This document shows, in pieces, positions 1 through 7,917 of a DNA stretch of 25,763 nt (positions are counted from its first letter, which is position 1; each line of letters begins with the position of its first letter). This DNA is from Anaerolineales bacterium UBA5797 (GTDB lineage Bacteria; Chloroflexota; Anaerolineae; Anaerolineales; Villigracilaceae), in contig DIDP01000067.1 in the NCBI GenBank assembly GCA_002418205.1, forward strand, positions 1 through 25,763, given 5' to 3'. The position numbers and the translations under genes were made by a program. The notes below the pieces were generated by a model, which did no database searches, was not told the DNA's origin, and was given only the letters and a program-made list of their open reading frames with translations.

Positions 1-1421
1 TTATCAACTTCCTTCATCAAAGCATATGCGAGTTTTTTTGCAATAAAGGTTTTTCCAACACCTGGAGGACCCTGTAAAATCATTGCCTTCTTGGCAGATA
101 GACGATCCAGGCATTCGGAGATCTCGTCTTCAGACAAAAATATTCCTGAGGCCACCATGTCTTCTATGCTGTATGGTTTCTTGACAACCTCAATATCTGT
201 ATCTGCTATCTCTTCATCCTCATCGTCATTGATCCCCCACCTTTCAATCCACCATGGATAATCTTGCTTTTTATCATACCAGACAAAGTCCCTCAATTTC
301 TCTGATAGATCCAAATGCTTATAGTCCTTATCGACCCTCAAGTGCCAAAGAGTACTTCGGTTTGTGTAACAATACCAGTCTTTTTCCCTGAAATTCTGAT
401 CCCATTCAACTTCAACAGTCCTACCATCATTGCGGTTCGCCACAATCGTTCCAATCGCTTTGATAGTCATTCGTGAGATTGTCTTATTGCGATTGTCAAA
501 AGGGAGACCTTTTCTTTGCGTAGATGCTGACTTGAGTGCAATTTTGTCGCCAACTTTCATTGACTTGACCTCATCAAGTAGTCGATCTCGATAGCCATTT
601 TCCCAAATGCCCTCCTCCAAAAACCGTTCGGTCTGATCAGCCGGATCTCTATCGCTCCAGTAAGCACCCACCAACCAATAATCGATACTATCCGAATACG
701 AAGTAGCAGGTTCTTCAACCACTTTTATTACACTTGCACTTGGGCTGCCAGCTGCATTCCAAGCCTCAAGTGACAATTCAGGGAACGATTTCCACTCTGC
801 GGATACAGACTGCAGGGTTTCCACATAGAATTTAGATGTCAAACCACCTGGAGGCAATTTGATTCCTAGGAATGAACGATTGACTTGATCAAGATTCAGA
901 AAAACATCAGGGCGAATCCAAAACAACCCCATGGTGAGATTGATATTGGTTTTTCTGACGTTCACAGCTGCATCAAAGGCATCACGAAATTCTCTATTTT
1001 CAAGTGGAGAATCTCCCAGTGCCAATTGAAAAACTCGCCACAACCGATCAATATCATCTGCCTTCCTTTTGATTGAGTAAGTGAAAAACCATGAACTTTG
1101 ATTATTCAATATCGGAATCCCTGCAAAATCATCAGGAACTGGACTTTGCAAATTGAAGTGTCGCTTCATTTCACCCAGAATAGCAATTCTATGTTCCTTG
1201 CGGATTCCCCGATTGAATACACCGAAGAAGGTAAATGGATCGATTCCACTCAACAGGAAACGAGCTCCATCATCGTCTTTGTCCGTCATACTTGTGATAA
1301 TGTACTGCTTGGAACGGAGTTCCTCCAAAAAAGCGATGAGTTCCCCTTGGCGATCCTTCCAGTTGACAAGTTCCTTTGCGAGTTCATGATAAAGGGGAAT
1401 CCACGTAAATTTATTCGTCAT
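1..1421 (-). CDS. McrB-like AAA+ restriction ATPase, N-terminal part (runs off the window)
   Basis: The reading frame is open from ATG at 1421 to the left edge, giving 473 codons with no stop. The last visible residues contain the Walker A motif GPPGVGKT followed by FIAKKLAYAL, as in McrB-type AAA+ (GTPase) subunits of modification-dependent restriction systems. In front of it lies a block with YWLVGAYW, then GIWENGY and VGDKIALKSA, which resembles the EVE/PUA-like modules that precede McrB ATPases and recognise modified DNA. The first 200 residues are of unknown fold. Only the start of the ATPase domain is visible, so Walker B and sensor motifs cannot be judged. A partner nuclease (McrC) would be expected beyond the left edge; this is inference. 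AAAGGA lies about 10 nt before the ATG. The gene follows the Mrr-type gene on the same strand. Confidence 0.8.
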   Translation of the reverse strand, partial: MTNKFTWIPLYHELAKELVNWKDRQGELIAFLEELRSKQYIITSMTDKDDDGARFLLSGIDPFTFFGVFNRGIRKEHRIAILGEMKRHFNLQSPVPDDFAGIPILNNQSSWFFTYSIKRKADDIDRLWRVFQLALGDSPLENREFRDAFDAAVNVRKTNINLTMGLFWIRPDVFLNLDQVNRSFLGIKLPPGGLTSKFYVETLQSVSAEWKSFPELSLEAWNAAGSPSASVIKVVEEPATSYSDSIDYWLVGAYWSDRDPADQTERFLEEGIWENGYRDRLLDEVKSMKVGDKIALKSASTQRKGLPFDNRNKTISRMTIKAIGTIVANRNDGRTVEVEWDQNFREKDWYCYTNRSTLWHLRVDKDYKHLDLSEKLRDFVWYDKKQDYPWWIERWGINDDEDEEIADTDIEVVKKPYSIEDMVASGIFLSEDEISECLDRLSAKKAMILQGPPGVGKTFIAKKLAYALMKEVD

Positions 1422-1475
1422 TGTTAGGGTTCCTTTCGACTATTCAAGTTCCACGTTTTGATTTTGTTTTTTTTT

Positions 1476-1508
1476 ACCCTTATAAGGGTTTCCCAAAGTC
1501 ATTGTAAA
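1476..1508 (-). promoter_or_regulatory. Predicted sigma-70-type promoter with overlapping palindrome, upstream of the McrB-like gene
   Basis: On the minus strand TTTACA (1508-1503) and TATAAG (1484-1479) are separated by 18 bp, each one mismatch from consensus. The -10 box lies inside the perfect palindrome ACCCTTATAAGGGT (1476-1489), which could be an operator for a dimeric repressor. It suggests the McrB-like gene can be transcribed apart from the upstream restriction genes. Confidence 0.45.
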
Positions 1509-1532
1509 ACCAAATCTACCACTAAAATTTCC

Positions 1533-2543
1533 CTACTCGCCTCGCAACTTGCTGATATATTCCCACTTACCACTTTCGGGATCTTCATACTTCCAGAACT
1601 TCCAGCCATTGACCTCTTTCCAATCCGTGGCAATGACCTTGGCAGCGATCGAGGGCTTGGCGTATTCCCGTCCCTCAAAGCGGACCCTGCCCTTCTCGTC
1701 CAGCAGTTCGCCCGTGTAGGTCTTGCCACGATGACGGGCTTCTATCGCCAATGGATATTTGACCTTGGGCTTTTTGGTTTTCTTCATCTCGGTAGTCGCC
1801 GGTTCTTCCAGTGAGATGCCAAGCACTTCCGTCCAGTATTCAGCATCGATGGAGTGGACGATGCGTTCTTCCTGTTTCACGCCGACCTGGTACTGGAAGA
1901 GCAGTTCAACAAGTTGATTGCCGTTGATTAGCGTGATCGGCATCTTCCCCTCCGCCTGGGACTCGGTTCTGGCATCCGGAGTGAAATCGCTTGGCGTGAC
2001 GATGATCCCCTGTTCGCCATCCACCATCCGCAGGGACCCTCGTAGGTTGCGGACAACTTCTGAGCCGACGTTGTTCTTCCAGCGCTTGGCTTGGATGACC
2101 ACCTTCATGGCAGTGAGTTGATTGGTCTTCAGGATGCCCCGCACATCAATGCCCTTGTCGTTGACATACTGTGTCGTTTCAGTTTCTTCAAAGCCCATCT
2201 CCTCCAGCAGGGAACGGATCAGCTCCTCAAATATCTGCGGAGGCATGCCCAATAAGTGTTTTCGCAAATCTTGGCGGACTTTCTTTTGGATGGCTTCGAT
2301 TTGTTGATCGATGCCTGTAGGTCCCGTGACCTTGAGCGCAAAGGTGCCTTTCTCATCCCCCCGCCGAAAACGGGAATTGGCGTTCAGCGTATCCGTATAC
2401 AGCAATGCCCCCATCGTGGCATGTGGCGTCTTACCCACAGATTCAAGCAAACCAGCCGCGATTGCTTTGTTGGTGATTTCGTTGTAGTGCAGCGGTTTGC
2501 TTTCTTTTTTCAGGATTTCAAAAGCGGCATCTTTGAATTGCAT
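1533..2543 (-). CDS. Mrr-family restriction endonuclease with HARE-HTH and RAMA-like domains
   Basis: The protein has 336 residues. Residues 1-75 (FKDAAFEILKKESKPLHYNE) look like a HARE-HTH winged-helix domain. Residues about 95-220 form an Mrr-type PD-(D/E)xK nuclease: the FEELIRSLLEEMGF helix, then GIDVRG (D133) and VVIQAKRW (Q151, K153), the Q-x-K variant usual in Mrr enzymes. Residues about 262-335 (KTYTGELL, then PSIAAKVI and NGWKFWKY) resemble a RAMA domain, found in restriction and methylase proteins and thought to bind modified DNA. The family cleaves modified or foreign DNA in the cytoplasm. The three-domain order suggests a stand-alone modification-dependent enzyme. It sits 30 nt behind the membrane-protein gene, so co-transcription with the type I cluster is likely. 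The Shine-Dalgarno sequence is weak. Confidence 0.85.
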   Translation of the reverse strand: MQFKDAAFEILKKESKPLHYNEITNKAIAAGLLESVGKTPHATMGALLYTDTLNANSRFRRGDEKGTFALKVTGPTGIDQQIEAIQKKVRQDLRKHLLGMPPQIFEELIRSLLEEMGFEETETTQYVNDKGIDVRGILKTNQLTAMKVVIQAKRWKNNVGSEVVRNLRGSLRMVDGEQGIIVTPSDFTPDARTESQAEGKMPITLINGNQLVELLFQYQVGVKQEERIVHSIDAEYWTEVLGISLEEPATTEMKKTKKPKVKYPLAIEARHRGKTYTGELLDEKGRVRFEGREYAKPSIAAKVIATDWKEVNGWKFWKYEDPESGKWEYISKLRGE

Positions 2544-2573
2544 TTTTACTCGCTTTCATTATGCAACAGATGA

Positions 2574-3479
2574 TTACTTCTTTTTCGTCTTTTGGCGACG
2601 GTTTTGAGTTTTCCTGCCTTTTTCCTTGTTTTCCGCGTCCAACTCTTTTTTCATCTTTTTTATGCTTAGATAATCGCTGATGTTACTAAAGAAAAACGTT
2701 ACAAGCCCACCTATTGTTGTGAAAATAAAAGCAATTTTCCCCGCAAGTTTTGGGTCTACGCCGTATATGCTTTCTATTTTCAGATCTAACTGGTAAAGCC
2801 AGGAGGCGTTTGCCCAATCGGTTTTCGCAGTCATAATTATTGTCTGATCGCCAATTGCCGATGCTTCAGGCGATAAAACCCAACGTTGTTCGGTAGGAAA
2901 CCCCAAGCTGACTTCCAATGGGGCAAGCACTTCGTTTGTTGGCTCATAATCAAATGACGGTGCTTGTAATGACAATGCCACAGTTTCATATCCATGCGGA
3001 GGAATTGATAAAGCCAAATCATCTTCTCCAAAATAATCAGTAAATTCGGCTTTTGCAATCAGAACAAAACTTTCTCCAGACAAAACGCTTTTGCGATTAT
3101 CAGCCTCGTTCACAGTAAAGTGCAACGGATAAATCTTTTCTCCCGTCACCGCAATGCTTGGTGAGATTTTATCAGGATACACTGGGCACATATCATTGGG
3201 GGATATTACGGTGTTGAGAAGAGCCAGGTCCGGACTATAAAGCGGCGCAGGTCCTGTGTATTCGACATGCCAAAACATTGCTTCGTACAGAACTCCATCT
3301 TGATCATATAAAGGATAAGATCGACATCCGCCGCCTCCCTGTTGATATCCCATATAGGACAGATCAACAGACAGTGTTTGACGAGACAAGAAAAACTGGG
3401 TTACTAACATGTAAACAATTATTGGGAGCGCTATAACAACCGCAAGCTTTACAACACCGCCATAATTTTTCCTTGTCAT
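2574..3479 (-). CDS. Hypothetical two-helix membrane protein in the restriction cluster
   Basis: I do not recognise a family. The start is taken at ATG 3479 because it overlaps the stop of the upstream mini-ORF as ATGA, which suggests translational coupling; an in-frame start four codons earlier also exists. The product (301 residues) has an N-terminal membrane helix (LAVVIALPIIVYMLV), a beta-rich central region of about 200 residues predicted outside the membrane, a second membrane helix (KIAFIFTTIGGLVTFFF) and a cytosolic tail very rich in lysine and glutamate (KKMKKELDAENKEKGRK). Its place behind a HEPN gene inside a restriction operon suggests a defence-linked envelope protein, but that is only guilt by association. 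Confidence 0.7.
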   Translation of the reverse strand: MTRKNYGGVVKLAVVIALPIIVYMLVTQFFLSRQTLSVDLSYMGYQQGGGGCRSYPLYDQDGVLYEAMFWHVEYTGPAPLYSPDLALLNTVISPNDMCPVYPDKISPSIAVTGEKIYPLHFTVNEADNRKSVLSGESFVLIAKAEFTDYFGEDDLALSIPPHGYETVALSLQAPSFDYEPTNEVLAPLEVSLGFPTEQRWVLSPEASAIGDQTIIMTAKTDWANASWLYQLDLKIESIYGVDPKLAGKIAFIFTTIGGLVTFFFSNISDYLSIKKMKKELDAENKEKGRKTQNRRQKTKKK

Positions 3480-3622
3480 CGCCCCTCCCACGCCTTCTCA
3501 ATGACCTGCCTAATCTTCGCCTCACAGATCCGAATCAACTCACGGTTGCCTTCGATGAGCTTCCTTTCAGCCTCGATGCGACCGATGATTTCTCGCTGGA
3601 ATTTTGGAGATAATGAATTCAT
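3476..3622 (-). CDS. 48-residue mini-ORF repeating the HsdS C-terminal helix (copy C)
   Basis: The frame starts at ATG 3622, which overlaps the stop of the HEPN gene as ATGA, and ends at 3476, where its own stop overlaps the next ATG in the same way. The product contains FQREIIGRIEAERKLIEGNR and a following amphipathic stretch ending in KAWEG, nearly identical to the last 45 residues of the HsdM-HsdS fusion at 5211-7724. In type I systems this helix packs against HsdM and the other HsdS conserved region. It has no target recognition domain, so it is either a remnant of a duplicated hsdS end or a separately made coiled-coil peptide. Coupling on both sides argues that it is at least translated. 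Function unknown. Confidence 0.5.
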   Translation of the reverse strand: MNSLSPKFQREIIGRIEAERKLIEGNRELIRICEAKIRQVIEKAWEGR

Positions 3623-4641
3623 TCAAGCTCCTTACTGGCGACTACCAGAACATTCTTTAGATAAGTGTCTGGAAATGGGATGATGATTTCACCTGAAGGT
3701 TCTCCCCATCTCTGAGTTTCGCACCAAGTACGTAATGATTCAGTATTCATCCAGATTTTTGAATTTGCCGAGATTACCAGATTCAATAACAGTGCCATTC
3801 GATCAACAATTTCAAGTAGAGACGAAGTGAGTTTATTTGCTTTCTTTCGACTCCCATGTACAACGCCACTTCGAACATCATAAAATCTTTTTAGAATCTT
3901 ACTAATCAGCTCTCTTCGCGAAGGATTTGACGAAAGTATAAAAGCGGCGCGTTCCGAAAGTGATTGAGCAAGAGACTCAGACTCTGCAAATATCAAGAGT
4001 GTCTCTAATGCAATTGACGTTTTTACAATCGAAGCCTGCATTCGTGGTTCAATTCGGGAGTCATACAACCATTGCAAGGATAAAGATACTCGATTTGCCA
4101 AGTCCGAACTTGATTGGTTAGTAGCTATCAGATTATAAAAACCACATTGGGCAAATCTCTTGGCAAAGGTTTTGTCAATTATCAAACCTTGAACCTTCGG
4201 AATACTTTTCGATTTAGAGCTGATAAACTGAAAATCGGGACTAAAAGAAAAATTGAATTCCGATTTTGGCTTTTCACTAAAGCCCAATTTTCTCAAAAAA
4301 TCCTTTTTCTTTACAGCTAGAGTTGATGAAAGGACAGCAACTCTTTCAATTTGAGCAGCAATTTCTTCTGCTTTTTCTTTGATTGAATTAGGATCACCTG
4401 GGTAGCGAATTTCTATTACGGTTTGATTCCCTAGCTCTTTTGCGCGTTGATAATAAAAATTATTTTCCCAAGAGTGCCTTGCAAAGACATTTCGCTTGCG
4501 AACTCTTTCCGCTAATTCATCTGCTTCATCTGAGCTAAAAAAACGGACTTTGCCTGTATTTGGGATTTCAAGTGGCATCTGGGCAGACAGCATCCAAGTG
4601 TTTCGAATGTAACGAGATTCGACTGGAATATCAAACAGCAT
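3619..4641 (-). CDS. HEPN-domain protein (ApeA-like HEPN), putative RNase effector
   Basis: The start is placed at ATG 4641, right after a GGGTAAAAGG ribosome binding site and 4 nt behind the stop of the mini-ORF at 4646; a longer frame with 23 more codons exists but would overlap that mini-ORF. The product has 340 residues. Residues about 195-295 form a helical domain with LETLLIFAESE and then YDVRSGVVHGS; R257 and H262 make the Rx4-6H motif of HEPN ribonucleases, in the RS.vvHG form seen in ApeA-like and Abi-type HEPN proteins. The N-terminal 190 residues have no family I recognise and may be a sensor. HEPN nucleases, including the anticodon nuclease PrrC, are known guests of type I restriction loci, where they act as a back-up abortive response. 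Such a role here is inference. Confidence 0.75.
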   Translation of the reverse strand: MLFDIPVESRYIRNTWMLSAQMPLEIPNTGKVRFFSSDEADELAERVRKRNVFARHSWENNFYYQRAKELGNQTVIEIRYPGDPNSIKEKAEEIAAQIERVAVLSSTLAVKKKDFLRKLGFSEKPKSEFNFSFSPDFQFISSKSKSIPKVQGLIIDKTFAKRFAQCGFYNLIATNQSSSDLANRVSLSLQWLYDSRIEPRMQASIVKTSIALETLLIFAESESLAQSLSERAAFILSSNPSRRELISKILKRFYDVRSGVVHGSRKKANKLTSSLLEIVDRMALLLNLVISANSKIWMNTESLRTWCETQRWGEPSGEIIIPFPDTYLKNVLVVASKELE

Positions 4642-4645
4642 CCTT

Positions 4646-4825
4646 TTACCCCTCCCACACCTTCTCACATAGCCCCCTTGCGGGGATGACCTGCTTGATC
4701 TTCGCCTCATAAATCTGAATCAACTCACGGTTGCCTTCGACGATTTGCCTTTCAGCTTCGATGCGACCGACGATTTCTCGCTGGATTTCCAGCAATGACA
4801 AGTGGATTATTATTGCGCCGTTCAT
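4646..4825 (-). CDS. 59-residue mini-ORF repeating the HsdS C-terminal helix (copy B)
   Basis: Begins at ATG 4825 with AAAGAGGT about 8 nt upstream and ends in TAA at 4646, only 4 nt before the HEPN start. After a short unrelated N-terminus (MNGAIIIHLS) the product reads LEIQREIVGRIEAERQIVEG and continues to KVWEG, matching the C-terminal end of the HsdM-HsdS fusion almost residue for residue. Compared with copies A and C it carries an 18-bp in-frame insertion (around 4668-4685) adding six residues near the C-terminus. The reading frame survives this insertion, which is mild evidence for selection on the peptide. It may be an hsdS remnant or a small helix that binds HsdM. Confidence 0.5.
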   Translation of the reverse strand: MNGAIIIHLSLLEIQREIVGRIEAERQIVEGNRELIQIYEAKIKQVIPARGLCEKVWEG

Positions 4826-4870
4826 CTTTAGAACCTCTTTGATTTTTCTTCAAAGTACGATATAGAAAAG

Positions 4871-5176
4871 CTAATCAATGTAACCTTTGATTGTAGCTTG
4901 TGCACCCCTTCCTGTTAGAATGCCAAAGAGTCCATCAGAATAGGTAAGGCTGCCTGGTGGGAAATTGAAGAGTTTTGTTTCTCCAGCAGGTGCTCGAAAC
5001 GGAGCAATCAGGGGTGGCGAATCATCAAATGCACCATCCAGCAGTTGAAAAGTAGCTGGATCTTCTTCACCTGCTGTTACCAAAATAAAAATCACTTCAC
5101 CGCTTCCACTATTTGAGATGGTTGCTAGCGTTGGTATAGTAAACGTTGTCTCAAACTCAGATCTTGGAAGATTCAT
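4871..5176 (-). CDS. Hypothetical 101-residue protein, probably beta-rich
   Basis: I do not recognise a family. ATG 5176 is preceded by a very strong ribosome binding site (AAAGGAGG, 6 nt before the start), so it is a real gene. The sequence alternates hydrophobic and polar residues (FTIPTLATISNSGSGEVIFI) with many glycines and prolines and no membrane helix or signal peptide, suggesting a small beta-sandwich. It starts 34 nt behind the stop of the hsdMS fusion and ahead of tail copy B, so it is one of the cargo genes placed between hsdS-end repeats. Confidence 0.7.
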   Translation of the reverse strand: MNLPRSEFETTFTIPTLATISNSGSGEVIFILVTAGEEDPATFQLLDGAFDDSPPLIAPFRAPAGETKLFNFPPGSLTYSDGLFGILTGRGAQATIKGYID

Positions 5177-5210
5177 AGATGCCTCCTTTACGGCTTTGTA
5201 TTAGATTCAT

Positions 5211-7724
5211 TTACCCCTCCCACACCCTAGCAATGACCTGCTTGATCTTCGCCTCATAGATCTGAATCAACTCACGATTGCCTTCGACGATTTGCCTTTC
5301 AGCCTCGATGCGACCGACGATTTCTCGCTGAATTTCCAGCGGCGGCAGGGGGATCTGGTAGTTCGCAACAAAATCTTTTGGTACTCTTTGCAATCCACCC
5401 GTACCAGTCATCCGAGTTTTTCCCTCATCAAGGAATTTTTGCTGTGAAATCAGATAATAAATATACTCGGGAAGTGTTTTTCCGCTTGAACGAAAAACAT
5501 AATATTCACTCGAACCAAATCCAATTCCATTGGTCAAGTTTCTAGCAACACCACTTTTTCCGTTTTCAAAACAAGGAGTGACCTTTGCAAGGATAACATC
5601 CTCATCACGAAAATAAGTGTAGCCTTTATAAACTTCACCTTTCGTTCGCTCTTTCTTGGTTTCAAACAAAAGCATGTGTTCGTTCAAATCTTCCATTGGA
5701 ACAAATGAAACTACCGTGTCGTCTTCCAACTCTTGGATTTCATTCTTCTTTGGGTTGAATAAACACGCCTCATCAAATGTAGTCCATTCCCAATTTTCTA
5801 ATCCAGACTCTTTCAACATCTCCGCAAGTTCAAATTCAATATTCGGCTTCCATCCTTCAACAACCTGACGTGCGCCATCGATGATACGTTGGTGGGCAGC
5901 GATTTCGTCCACGATTTGGCGCTGGATTTCGAGCGGCGGCAGGGGAATTTGGAGTTTTGCAATATCCTTCTTGTTTATCGAAGCAAATGTTGACCCCGAA
6001 TTTCCTTTGATGTTATCTTGATTGGTTTTCAAATTGATGAAAACATATTCCATCAAAGCTTTTGATTCATCAGGGCGAATAGCGGCAAGACCACGTCCAA
6101 TACAAATCTGTTGCGTAGCAATATTTACTGGTCCTACTGGTGCTCGGACTGACATAAGGATGTCATTCTTTTCAGCAATTTTGGTTACGCCTGTTGTCCA
6201 TGTGGTTGGCGCACCAAGATATTTCTCTGTAAACTCTGTTTTGCCTTGGTAGAAAGGCATGCCTTCCTGTTGGTCGTTATAATACTTTCCTTCTGGTGAT
6301 TGTCCTGCAATAATCTCGCAAATATCACCCAAATCAACCATTGGATAAGTTTGTTTGCCAACACGAACAAATTCACGATAACGGTCGGCGCTCAGGTTGT
6401 ACTCGTCGTTCTCAGCCAATCGGGTAGTAGAGACCAATAACGCTGAACCAATTGTCGGGACGAATGAATCGGGTTGTCCATCCAGCACAGCTTTATGCCA
6501 CGAGTGCAAGGTGTTCAACGCATCGGGCAGGTCATTACGGTCAATCGGACGGCGTTGGGCGCCCAGGTCAAAACCGTCGGTTTCCACTTTCACGAACAAG
6601 ACCTTATCCGTCTTTTTGGCAAGCGACCGATCCAGCAACAGGATGGAAGTCTTGACGCCCGAATAGGGATTGAAAACACCCGCAGGCAGGGAGACCACCC
6701 CCCACAGATAATTTTCCTCCACCAGATATTTGCGCAAACTCTTGTAGGCTGTGCCCGATTGAAAGATGATGCCCTCAGGCACGATGAAGGCGGCACGTCC
6801 GTTCGGCGTGAGATGCTCCGCCATGTAATCCACGAACAGCACCTCACTGCGGCTCGAACTCACCGAGAAACGTTTATGCGGTTTGATGCCGCCCTTCGGC
6901 GACATGAACGGCGGGTTGGCAAGGATCACATCGGCATACTCGTCCCAGCGTTCTTCGCTCGTGAGCGTGTCGTATTCGAAAATGTTCGGCGTGTTGAAGC
7001 CATGCAGGTACAGGTTCACCAGCGAGAGCCGCACCATATCGGGCGAGATATCGTAGCCCCGAATGTTGTTCGCCAGTTTTGTGCGTTCGGTCGGCTTGAG
7101 AGCGCCACCAGCCTTGCCATCCTTTGCATTGACAGCAAGCACGTGCTTATATGCCGAGATCAGGAACCCCGCTGTGCCACAGGCAGGGTCCAGGATGGAC
7201 TCATCCTTTTGCGGATCCACCACCTTGACCATGAAATCGATGATGTGCCTCGGAGTGCGGAACTGCCCCGCATCTCCCTGCGACCCGAGAACTGACAGCA
7301 GATATTCGAAGGCATCTCCCAACCTTTCAGAATGGTCGTAGCTGAACTCGTTGATGGTCTTGAGAAAGAGCTTGAGCGTTTCGGGGTCACGGTAGGGCAG
7401 GTAGGCATTCTTGAAGATGTCACGGAACAACTGCGGCACACCCTCATTGCGGGTCATCTTGTCGATGGCTTCGCCGTACAGGTTGAGCACGTCATACCCA
7501 CCCATTGCAGGGCTCATCAACTTTCCCCAACTAAACTTTTCGTATTCGCCGACAAAGAAACTGCGCTTACCGCCCAACTCCTCCGCTTCCGCATCCATAT
7601 CATCCATGAACTTATAGATCAACGCGATCGTGATCTGCTCCACCTGGCTCTTCGGGTCGGGCACTTTGCCCACGAGAATGTCACGGGCGGTATCGATGCG
7701 ACGTCTGGTTTCGGAATCTAACAA
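5211..7724 (-). CDS. hsdM: Fused type I DNA methyltransferase and specificity protein (HsdM-HsdS)
   Basis: The product has 837 residues. Residues 1-450 are HsdM: an N-terminal helical domain, QFRTPRHI at 154, SAM-binding motif I DPACGTAGF at 179-187 and the N6-adenine motif NPPF at 270-273. Residues about 461-837 are a complete HsdS: target recognition domain 1, a central conserved region (IPLPPLEIQRQIVDEIAAHQ at 593), target recognition domain 2 and a matching C-terminal conserved region. It should methylate adenine in a bipartite site and, with HsdR, form the restriction complex. HsdM and HsdS are normally separate genes, so the fusion is notable; both halves appear intact. The start is TTG at 7724 with GGAG upstream; an ATG at 7734-7732 is in another frame. 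The 3' end is repeated downstream as copies B and C. Confidence 0.9.
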   Translation of the reverse strand: MLDSETRRRIDTARDILVGKVPDPKSQVEQITIALIYKFMDDMDAEAEELGGKRSFFVGEYEKFSWGKLMSPAMGGYDVLNLYGEAIDKMTRNEGVPQLFRDIFKNAYLPYRDPETLKLFLKTINEFSYDHSERLGDAFEYLLSVLGSQGDAGQFRTPRHIIDFMVKVVDPQKDESILDPACGTAGFLISAYKHVLAVNAKDGKAGGALKPTERTKLANNIRGYDISPDMVRLSLVNLYLHGFNTPNIFEYDTLTSEERWDEYADVILANPPFMSPKGGIKPHKRFSVSSSRSEVLFVDYMAEHLTPNGRAAFIVPEGIIFQSGTAYKSLRKYLVEENYLWGVVSLPAGVFNPYSGVKTSILLLDRSLAKKTDKVLFVKVETDGFDLGAQRRPIDRNDLPDALNTLHSWHKAVLDGQPDSFVPTIGSALLVSTTRLAENDEYNLSADRYREFVRVGKQTYPMVDLGDICEIIAGQSPEGKYYNDQQEGMPFYQGKTEFTEKYLGAPTTWTTGVTKIAEKNDILMSVRAPVGPVNIATQQICIGRGLAAIRPDESKALMEYVFINLKTNQDNIKGNSGSTFASINKKDIAKLQIPLPPLEIQRQIVDEIAAHQRIIDGARQVVEGWKPNIEFELAEMLKESGLENWEWTTFDEACLFNPKKNEIQELEDDTVVSFVPMEDLNEHMLLFETKKERTKGEVYKGYTYFRDEDVILAKVTPCFENGKSGVARNLTNGIGFGSSEYYVFRSSGKTLPEYIYYLISQQKFLDEGKTRMTGTGGLQRVPKDFVANYQIPLPPLEIQREIVGRIEAERQIVEGNRELIQIYEAKIKQVIARVWEG
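5214..5338 (-). repeat. Direct repeat copy A: hsdS 3' end
   Basis: This is the 3' end of hsdMS coding for the C-terminal helix. It recurs in the same orientation at about 4649-4795 (copy B) and 3482-3605 (copy C), about 90 percent identical by eye over 110-125 bp. A more diverged match at 5860-5945 is the ordinary internal symmetry of HsdS. Because the copies are direct, recombination between them would delete the genes in between, not invert them. Confidence 0.85.
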
Positions 7725-7751
7725 GTTGGGTCTCCATCTATTTTGTATCGG

Positions 7752-7864
7752 TGGTTGAGTAGGGCGAGTGCTTTTCTCGCCCGTATCGAAACCACACTAT
7801 AATCATGAGATTGTATCGTCGTCTCAGGTTTCGATACGGCGGACGAATACCGCCTACTCAACCA
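7752..7864. repeat. REP/MITE-like palindromic element between hsdR and hsdMS
   Basis: Terminal inverted repeats TGGTTGAGTAGG (7752-7763) and CCTACTCAACCA (7853-7864) are perfect. Inside lies a second perfect pair, GTATCGAAACC (7783-7793) and GGTTTCGATAC (7827-7837). Each arm also holds its own small hairpin (GGGCGAG/CTCGCCC on the left, GGCGG/CCGCC on the right). It has no coding capacity and the nested symmetry of a dispersed non-autonomous repeat. It splits what would otherwise be a tight hsdR-hsdM operon. Confidence 0.8.
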
Positions 7865-7878
7865 TCGACTTCTCGCAA

Positions 7879-7905
7879 CACTTGCACCTGGCGCAAGTGC
7901 AGGTG
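7879..7905 (-). terminator. Hairpin just behind the hsdR stop
   Basis: CACTTGC (7879-7885) and GCAAGTG (7893-7899) pair around a 7-nt loop, with a competing CACCTG/CAGGTG pair (7885-7890, 7900-7905). It begins 13 nt downstream of the hsdR stop codon. There is no U-run, so it may be an mRNA 3' stabiliser or the edge of the neighbouring repeat element and not a true terminator. Confidence 0.3.
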
Positions 7906-7917
7906 TGACATAATAAA

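Noticed and set aside
3476..5340. Phase-variable hsdS switching by inversion
   Set aside because: All three tail repeats have the same orientation, no inverted partner or recombinase gene is present, and the extra copies carry no target recognition domains. Recombination could only delete cargo.
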